From Planococcus citri (lineage: Eukaryota > Arthropoda > Insecta > Hemiptera > Pseudococcidae), in assembly GCF_950023065.1 (NCBI RefSeq), contig NC_088678.1, forward strand, positions 59,240,460-59,304,459: DNA of 64,000 nucleotides. The letters run 5' to 3'. The notes under the pieces are model-generated. The model had not been told where the DNA came from and made no database searches. It saw nothing but the letters and a program-made list of their open reading frames with translations. This document shows positions 57,065 to 64,000 of the stretch, piece after piece. The translations under genes and the position numbers were made by a program. Every line of letters starts with the position of its first letter. Within the stretch, counting starts at the first letter, position 1.

Positions 57065-57167
57065 TGTAGCGTATTCAGTGAGAGTACAAAGTAGGAATGA
57101 TGTATTTGAGATAAGATACATACATGTACGATACATTACATATAGGTAGGTAAGCAGTGTTGCCACA
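57065..57167 (-). repeat. 5' LTR of the mag-like retrotransposon (103 bp)
   Basis: Identical by eye to the LTR at 52570-52672. On the minus strand it is the upstream LTR and must hold promoter and start signals. A TATATGTAA near its start is a possible TATA-like element, but with only 103 bases no R/U5 borders can be drawn. Confidence 0.97.
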
Positions 57168-57172
57168 ACCAT

Positions 57173-60100
57173 GTTTAAAATATCATTAAAATACTGAAAA
57201 CTGCATAGAAGTCTTTAATTAAAATATCAATGACTAATACGTAATAACAGAAACTTTTGCCAAAATTTGCTTATTGAAAACTTCGCAAAAATAAAAGTTG
57301 AAAATGGAATGAAAAGTCTAAAAATAAAAATCAGAAAAAATCATAGAAAATTGATGAAATTGTGCGAAACTAGCAAAATAGTAAAATACCGCCAAACTGT
57401 GTTTTAAATGACATTGGTATAGGTAAACCACCTGCATAAAAAGCACTAAAATCATTAAAAAACCACCAAAAATTGATGAAATATTTCAATGGTAATGGCA
57501 TAAAACGTCATTAAAACCGTTTAAAATGACAGAAAATGCTTACATACGAACATACCTAACATAAAAATCATTAACGAAAAAACGGTGAAATATTAGCTGA
57601 TTTTGGCAAAATTCTACAAAAAGGATGTAAAATAATATTCGAGCATGTTTGAAATCACATTAAAACACTTTGAAAACATCGGAATCATTCAAATTACTAA
57701 AAACTGATGAAATTTCAGAAAAGTTTCTTGAAAGTATTTCAGCAGAAATTTCCCGAAATACTAGATATTAAAATGTGTTTCAAATGACATAGAAAAACAA
57801 AAGAAGCATTACCTATATCTACTTCTGAGGGTCAAAATTGATTTAAAAAAATAATCGTTTTCAAACATTTTATTTTTTGTGCCGTTTTTTGAGTAGATAA
57901 TTCGAGGTGGTAGACCGCGAGAATGCCGTTCAAATTGCTTGTGGACTTGTCATTATCATGAAAATTTAAATTCTTCGGAAATTGATAAGTTGATAACATT
58001 TTTGAAGGAGCGATAGGTACGAAAAATTGACGCCAGAACCGAACACGGTGACCTCGAACTAGTCGAAAATCATCTTCAAAAATGGAAAAAATAGGTAGTT
58101 AAATCTTCCAACCAAACCAGCATATTACCAGCAACAGATCGACGTGTTAATAAAATTGCATAACCAGTTTGCCGTAAATATGATGTGTTTTTTTTTCGAA
58201 AAATAGAACATTTGATTTTGGAGGCTAATCGAATTGGTATTTCGGTTATGGAGGTTTTTTGGCGAGCTGAATTCATTTTCCAGTGCCAGATTTTCTCCAG
58301 AACGCTTCTATCTACTGGAAATCGCTCATTTTAAAACCGTTGACACTCAGGTACCTACCAATGGAGATAGATAATATTCGAAAAAAGTTCTGAAAAATAT
58401 GGAAAAAACTGTATAAAATATGTTTAAAAATCTATTAGAATGGTAAAATATATTCTTTGATGAGCTTCATTCGAGTCGCGAAAATTTCAATATTACAAAA
58501 AACTCGAAGTTCATAAATAAAATAATATGTTAATTAGTCATTTTTAACCACGAAACTAATTTCCTGAAGATTTCTCAAAAAATGAAACGAAATAATCCCG
58601 AAGATGACTCGCAAAAAAAATCCTTCTTATAAAAAACAATCCCTATACTTAATTTCTTATAAAAATTTTCATCGTCGTTTTCCGATAATTTTGTTTATCT
58701 ACACGGTACCTAAATAGACTTTTATAATCAATAACTCATTTCCAACTTTTCCGAATCTCCGGTTACATAAAAAATTTACAAAATATTAATCAACAATTCG
58801 CCAAGTTTTCTATTTTTCAAGCGCGCCTACGCATGGTACGTTATTTTGAAATACTTTCCCCGAGTTTTCCATTCATCCGGCAAGGAAGTAGAAAAAAAAG
58901 AGTACCTAACAAATTAAAACTTCGAATAATCTATTTAAACACGTTAAAATAAAACGATTAAATTTTCGAGTTGATTTGAAAGACGAAAATTCCAACTTAT
59001 TCGTTTTTGTGGAATAGGTAGGTGTAGTCTGTTGACGCGAGAGAGGAAATTTAAAAAAAAAACGAAGGGAGGTGTATTTGAAATTTTAATTTTTTTTAAT
59101 AGCGTATTCGAAACGTATAAACGAATTAAATGGATTTGTTTGAAATCGATACGACCATTTAATAGTTATTTTTTCACATTCTCTTTGTGATACGTGACGT
59201 TTGGACGGAGGAAAAAGGGTAGTCGGAGAGAGAAAGAGAGATGGAATAAAAGAGGAAAATTTTCAATTACCTACATAGATATAACATCTCATCTGGATGG
59301 ATTTTTATAAAAGTGACGTCATAACTTTATGATATATCTACTCGTAAGCTAGAATGGCTACATGGAACGATTTGCTAGGCAATATCAGTCTGAAAATAAA
59401 CCAAAGGTATATAAGAATTTACATAGGATCGAACTTCAAACGCTTTATGCAAATAAATCACTTCAAGTTCTGAAATATATTTTACTTTATGTAGCGATGC
59501 GAATATCTCTGCAAAATCATTAAAACTCTCTTTTCTCGCAGCAGGTTTGGAAAACAGTTCATGAAAATGATCTCCCTGCCAGTTTTATCATTTTTTTTTT
59601 TAAACCTGTACTTGTACTGTACGTCTCTTTCTATCTCTCTGTCTGCGCTTTTCATCTAAAAGAGAGAGAACGAATAATTGAACTATCAACGTTTTTACAA
59701 CGCCTCCGCCAAAAAATTCCAATCTCACCTGCGTATAAATATTTCCACTCCGGTGAACCGCCATCAACGTGCCAAATTTATTCGTAACTTTTTGAATTTA
59801 AATCACCGCACACAGTGGTGTGGCCGACGTTGCTCGCAAATCTCTTCGCAATAAAGTAAACCCTACAGATACCCGCAGTTAGATCATTATTTGTACATTT
59901 TTCAACCTATACCGGGCCTTTCAATAAAAGGTGGGAAATGTCCCTCTATATAGGTAGGTACCGTTAAACACAAGTTGCAAAGTTCAGAACACGCGCGAAA
60001 TTAATCTTGTTTTGGAAAGTGCGAACATTGTTTTCCACCCATAAATTACCCGCTTGACTAGCCCGAATGGCGAGCGAGAGACGAAAAGTTATATCTGCAA

Positions 60101-61507
60101 AAGTCTATAACTATATTTTATTGATAAAGTTTATAAAATATTATTGTTTTAGCGTCTAATTTATTTATAAGAAAGAGTTGAACGATTCTTTTATTAATTT
60201 TATTGAAATATACACGTCTTTTTTTCCCTAAACGTACTCTCGTACATCTCGCACGCTGAAAAGCAATCCGAGTGGAAAGCGTTTGTTACACCGCAAACTT
60301 TTCACAATTTACAAGAGAAATTTGCTCGAATGGTTCCTTGCATTTTTATACATACAAATTTCACAGACGCGAAAACAACAACTTTGATGTACGATCGCAA
60401 ATCGCAAACAAACTAAATATTTTTTAAACTGCGATATGGGTATAGGTCGTTTGCCCCGAGAGAGATGAGAAAAACGCCCTAGACGTCTTTTTCGTCGAAT
60501 GTCGATACAAATCAGCTTAAAATGAGCATTGTGGTTGGATTCGACGACTTTGAAAACTTGAGAGATATTAAAAATAGACTAGCGATCGATGTACGAGAGA
60601 TTTTCCATCGTTAATAACCGTGTTTATTTTCGCTTCATTTTCCAGATTATTTCTATTAACTATATTAGCATGATGAATACATAGTACCTACCTACCTACA
60701 GAAGTTTTTTCTTAAAAGAAAGGTGCTCAGCTGGCGGAAAAAATTTTGAACTGGATTACACTAGATCAAAAGAACATGAAAAAATATTCCACCATCCAAA
60801 ATCTCATGTGCTCGAAACCAGTTTTAGATTTTTGGCGTATTTTTCAGAATCAAAATTGGGACAAAAATATGGAAAAAATCAGAAATTCACCCAACTTATA
60901 TAGTATGCAGCTAGCTTCGTGTGTTTTTGAAAAAGTTCTGGAGCCTCTATAAAATTTTCGAAAGTTGAAATTTCTGCAAAGTTATATCCAACTAACAAAG
61001 GAACCTTTTGAGGTGTCACACACCGATTTGAACGGGACCACGATTTTTGGAAAGAGCATTGTCTAAAACCCCCAAAACCAAATTTTCAAATGCCCAAGTT
61101 CATTTTTCGATTTTTGGCGAATTTTTGAAAATTCAAAATTGACTGTTTTTGTCGATTTATGCTTTTTTTTAAAAGTACGTACCTACTTGATCAATAAAAA
61201 TGGCCAAAATAAGTCCCAAAACTAATATTAATTACCCAAATCCAAATTTCACTATTTCTAGCCATTCTTTAGCCTCCAGTACGAATTGTTGAGTCAATTG
61301 GAAGTGGTTTTACACCGTTTTGGAGCCTTATTCGATATTTTGAAAATTCCAAATTAATATTTTTAACAGATTTTAGGACGATTTTTTTTATATGAAAACC
61401 TGGAATTTCCAAAACGTTTCTGAAAACTCCAAAACTGTCGAAACCATCTCTAATCCACTCGGAATGCTGAGGAAGAAGTATGTGGGAGATTTCAGCCCCA
61501 CTCAATT
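57173..61507. other. Non-coding sequence, probable K2P intron 2
   Basis: The stretch 57173-57800 is the same AT-rich decayed repeat as on the other side of the LTR element. The stretch 58000-60650 is less repetitive and CpG-bearing, with no recognisable exon. From about 60740 traces of the foldback family begin (GTTCTGGAGCCTCT near 60937, TCGATTTTTGGCGAATTTTT near 61108, TTAGCCTCCAGTACG near 61268), too decayed to place borders. Confidence 0.45.
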
Positions 61508-63440
61508 GAGGTGCATTTTTCGATTTTTAGTGAATTTTTGAAAATCAAATTTAAGCCAAAAATGAAAAAAAAATCAAAATTTTACCCAATTGAGCTAGAA
61601 AGCTGACATTTGGCATATACCCTATTTTTGACCTGCCAAATCGATTGGAAACGATTTCAAACCGTTTTGAACAATACAATTCTGGAGCCTCCAGCAGATT
61701 TTTGAAACGTGAAATTTCCTCAAAATTTCATCAAATGAAGTTGGAAATCCGAAATTCATTCTATGCAAAACTAATTTCGATACGCTATAAAGTCAACTGC
61801 AGGTAGATTTCAAGTCGTTTTGGAGCCTCTGGCGACTTTTTGAAAACTACTAAAGCTTCCAGCAGATTTTTCATTGCTGGAAATTTCAAAAAAATGCTAC
61901 AAAACAGAGCTGAAAATCGAAAATTTACTCTGCACTCCAATTTCAAAACGTTAACAAGTAAACTAAAGGTAGATTTCAAGCCGTTTCGCAGCCTCCAGCG
62001 ACTTTCTGGAAATTACTGGAGCCTCCAGTAAACTTTTAAAATTGAAATTTCTGCAAAATTTTCATCAAATGAAGTTGTAAGTAGGTATGTAATATCTGAA
62101 TTCATAAATTTCAAGTTTCGAAAATCTGCTGGTGTCTCCAGAACTGCTCAAAACGGGTTGGAACCGTTTCCAATGGATTTGGCAAGTCAAAAGTAGAGTA
62201 CAAGCCAACTTTCAGCTTTCCAGGTCAATTTGGTAAAATTTTGATTTTTTCCTCATTTTTGGCTCAATTTTTTTTTTGGTGTTTGTAATTACTTGATTAT
62301 TACACCCGTCGTCGTGTGAGATTTAAATCGAGTTGGTAAGGTCAAGTTTTTTAATTAGGTCTAAGAATTTTTCAATTTCGGAAGGGTCGTCTGGTATGGA
62401 TAGGGATCTTTCATCTATTTGTAGGGATAGTCTGTGATGATGTAAGAAGGGACAGTGAAATAGTAAGTGTTGGACAGATATAAGTTCTGACAGGCAGAAC
62501 TGACATATGGGTTTTGGGGCCTTTTCATAGAGGTGATTGTGTGTGATTTTTGTGTGGCCAATTCTCAATCTGGTTATAGAGCTTGTTTGTGGTTTGGAGG
62601 GACCAAAAGTTTTGCCATTTCTTAAGTGTGCTTTGGGTGAAGATAGATTTGAGGTCGTCAGCTGTGATAAATATAAGGGGAGAAAGGGTGGTGGCAGATT
62701 TTGCATTAATATCTACAATTTCATTTCCTAAGATTCCAACGTGGCTGGGTACATACATAAACTGTATGAAGAAGTTTGAATTTTGTAAGTCAAATAGAGT
62801 TTTATGAATATTTTGAATTAGAAGGTGATCGGAAAAAATATTTTGGATAGCAGTTAGTGAGCTGAGGGAATCACTTTGAATTAAGAAGGACTTATTTTCT
62901 GATTCATAAGTGAGTATATCACAGAGACACTGGAAAATAGCTGTGAGTTCGGCAGTGTAGATTGAAGAACAGTTATGGATTTTAAAATTTGAAATTCTAT
63001 CATTTATAGAGTAGGCATATCCTGTGTGAAGTGTTGGTATTTTTGATCCATCTGTAAAGCAAAGATTGAATTTTTTGTATTCTGATAACAGTTCAAGATA
63101 GTTCTGTTTCATTACTAATGGAGAGTGGCTATTTTTTGAGTAGTTAATAAGCTGTATAGATTGACTTGAGGAGGCTTTAGAAGCCAAGGGGGGTATAGTA
63201 TTGGTTTTTGGATGAGAGTTTTAGGATTGATTTGAAGATCATTCAACATTGTGATGAAATTAGAAATGGGTCCTTCTATATGGTCAAAATGTTGCGGGTT
63301 TGGTGGGTTAATTGTTTTGCAGTGGATGGGAGATTTTCAAAAAATTAGCAAAAATTGAAAAATGCACTTTAGAACTTGAAATTTTGCCTGGTGATAAATT
63401 TTTGCATGTTCCATTGATCTAGCATTGTCCACTTCAAAAA
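61508..63440. mobile_element. Second foldback-family copy, interrupted by a non-LTR fragment
   Basis: The left arm (61508-~62040) matches the arm of the 4171-6232 element from its TTTTTCGATTTTTGGTGAAT segment inward, including TGGAGCCTCCAGCAGATTTT at 61682 and TTTCGATACGCTATAAAG. A shortened right arm runs from about 62110 to 62268 (AACTGCTCAAAACGGGTT) and resumes at 63333-63440 (AAAAATGCACTTTAGAACTT, GGTGATAAATTTTTGCATG). The outer ~290 bases of the arms are not recognisable. The gap between 62268 and 63333 is exactly the non-LTR insertion, so the foldback copy is the older of the two. Confidence 0.8.
62269..63332 (-). mobile_element. Non-LTR retrotransposon 3' fragment inserted in the foldback copy
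   Basis: On the minus strand the fragment encodes PPW (near 63195), then RNase H: CFTDGSK near 63060, YTAELTAIF near 62950, SDSLSSL near 62865 and VPSHVGILGNEIVD near 62725-62760. It ends with a C-terminal LRIGHTKITHNHLYEK and CQFC...H...C segment (62450-62575). Reading frames shift near 63180 and about 62570. The 3' end, with a poly-A tail, is the T run at 62269-62278 on the + strand. It is 5'-truncated inside the RT/RNase H linker. It belongs to the same broad RNase-H-bearing group as the 31640-34650 element but is clearly a different family by sequence. Confidence 0.85.
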
Positions 63441-64000
63441 ATTTCCTCGATAAAACTTCAGTAAAACTTGGCATTAAAACAAGTTTAAAATGAAATAAAA
63501 ACGCTTGAACGCAACACTAAAGGCCGATGAAATTGGACAAAATATAATTATTTAAATTTTGAAGCATAAAATACCAAAAAATTATGCTGAAATAAGTTTG
63601 AAATGGCATAAATCTCTTAGAGAAAGAAGCATAAAACCGTCATAACTGTTGATGCTTCAGCAAAATTTGTTTAAATTTTACCAAAATTCGCACAGAATAT
63701 CGTAAAAATATTAGAAATAATATAGGTACCAGACCTAAAACCACTTGAAATTTTTTTTTAAATAAATTCATTAAAAATCATAAAAAAACTTGTGAAATTT
63801 CAACAAGATGAATCATATAAAATTATCGAGAAAACATGTTGAAATTAATGTAGGTAAACACTTTTTTAAAAAGCATATAAATTCATTCAAAAATCACCAA
63901 TAATTGATGAAATTTCAGTCAAATTGGTTTGAATTTTCAATTTTCTTAGAACTGATCTGAAACACTTACAAGAAAATTTGTTGCAAATTATATAAACACA
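63441..64000. other. AT-rich decayed repeat at the window end
   Basis: Recurring AAAAAATC, TTGATGAAATTTC and CATAAAA words, like 26900-28500 and 57173-57800. No open frame or structure is supported. Confidence 0.5.

Larger units (their letters stand above)
52570..57167 (-). mobile_element. Complete mag-like Ty3/gypsy LTR retrotransposon, 4598 bp
   Basis: All parts of an autonomous element are present on the minus strand: two identical 103-bp LTRs, a tRNA primer site one base inside the 5' LTR, one uninterrupted Gag-Pol frame, a polypurine tract against the 3' LTR, and a 5-bp ACCAT target duplication. There is no env frame. Single-frame Gag-Pol, very short LTRs and an integrase ending in VTRHVNQIKK fit the mag / K02A2.6-like branch of Ty3/gypsy. 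Identical LTRs and the undamaged frame suggest a very recent insertion. It sits antisense to the K2P gene, in its probable second intron. Confidence 0.96.

Overview
The window looks like AT-rich nuclear DNA of an arthropod, most likely an insect. Coding exons with GT/AG splice sites are separated by very long introns, a mag-like Ty3/gypsy retrotransposon is present, and decayed non-LTR elements, foldback elements and MITEs are common. The species cannot be named from sequence alone. The frequent TAGGTAC/GTACCTA words recall some hemipteran and lepidopteran genomes, but that is only an impression. I saw no bacterial-type genes, rRNA, tRNA or CRISPR.

Only one host gene can be supported: a two-pore-domain (K2P) potassium channel on the + strand. 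Its first coding exon (30077-30306, ATG at 30149) ends two bases into a codon. The exon at 46287-46720 starts with exactly the one missing base and carries transmembrane segment M1, the extracellular cap and the first pore helix. The intron between them is 15,980 bp. The second exon ends inside the pore-loop glycine codon at a GT donor, and no following exon is visible, so everything from 46721 onward is probably intron too.

Upstream of the gene (1-30076) is non-coding sequence with a piggyBac-like MITE (2025-2565), a 2.06-kb foldback element (4171-6232), a palindromic 33-bp repeat array (9552-10147) and a 710-bp TIR element (17092-17801). The first K2P intron holds a 5'-truncated non-LTR element (31640-34650) interrupted by two different TIR elements, a second and larger palindromic array (37066-38430) and a 342-bp foldback MITE (42545-42886). 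Downstream of the second exon is a 4-kb satellite array of about 69 monomers of 58/59 bp with clear higher-order structure (47612-51616), then a non-LTR fragment. Next comes a complete, apparently very young LTR retrotransposon (52570-57167, minus strand) with identical 103-bp LTRs, a 5-bp target duplication and an uninterrupted 1378-codon Gag-Pol. The window ends with a second foldback copy split by another non-LTR fragment (61508-63440).

The most notable items are the higher-order satellite with three potential hairpins per monomer, the intact short-LTR retrotransposon with four zinc knuckles and unusual reverse-transcriptase residues, and the two palindromic arrays whose variants look like CpG decay. 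All four recognisable retroelements lie antisense to the K2P gene.
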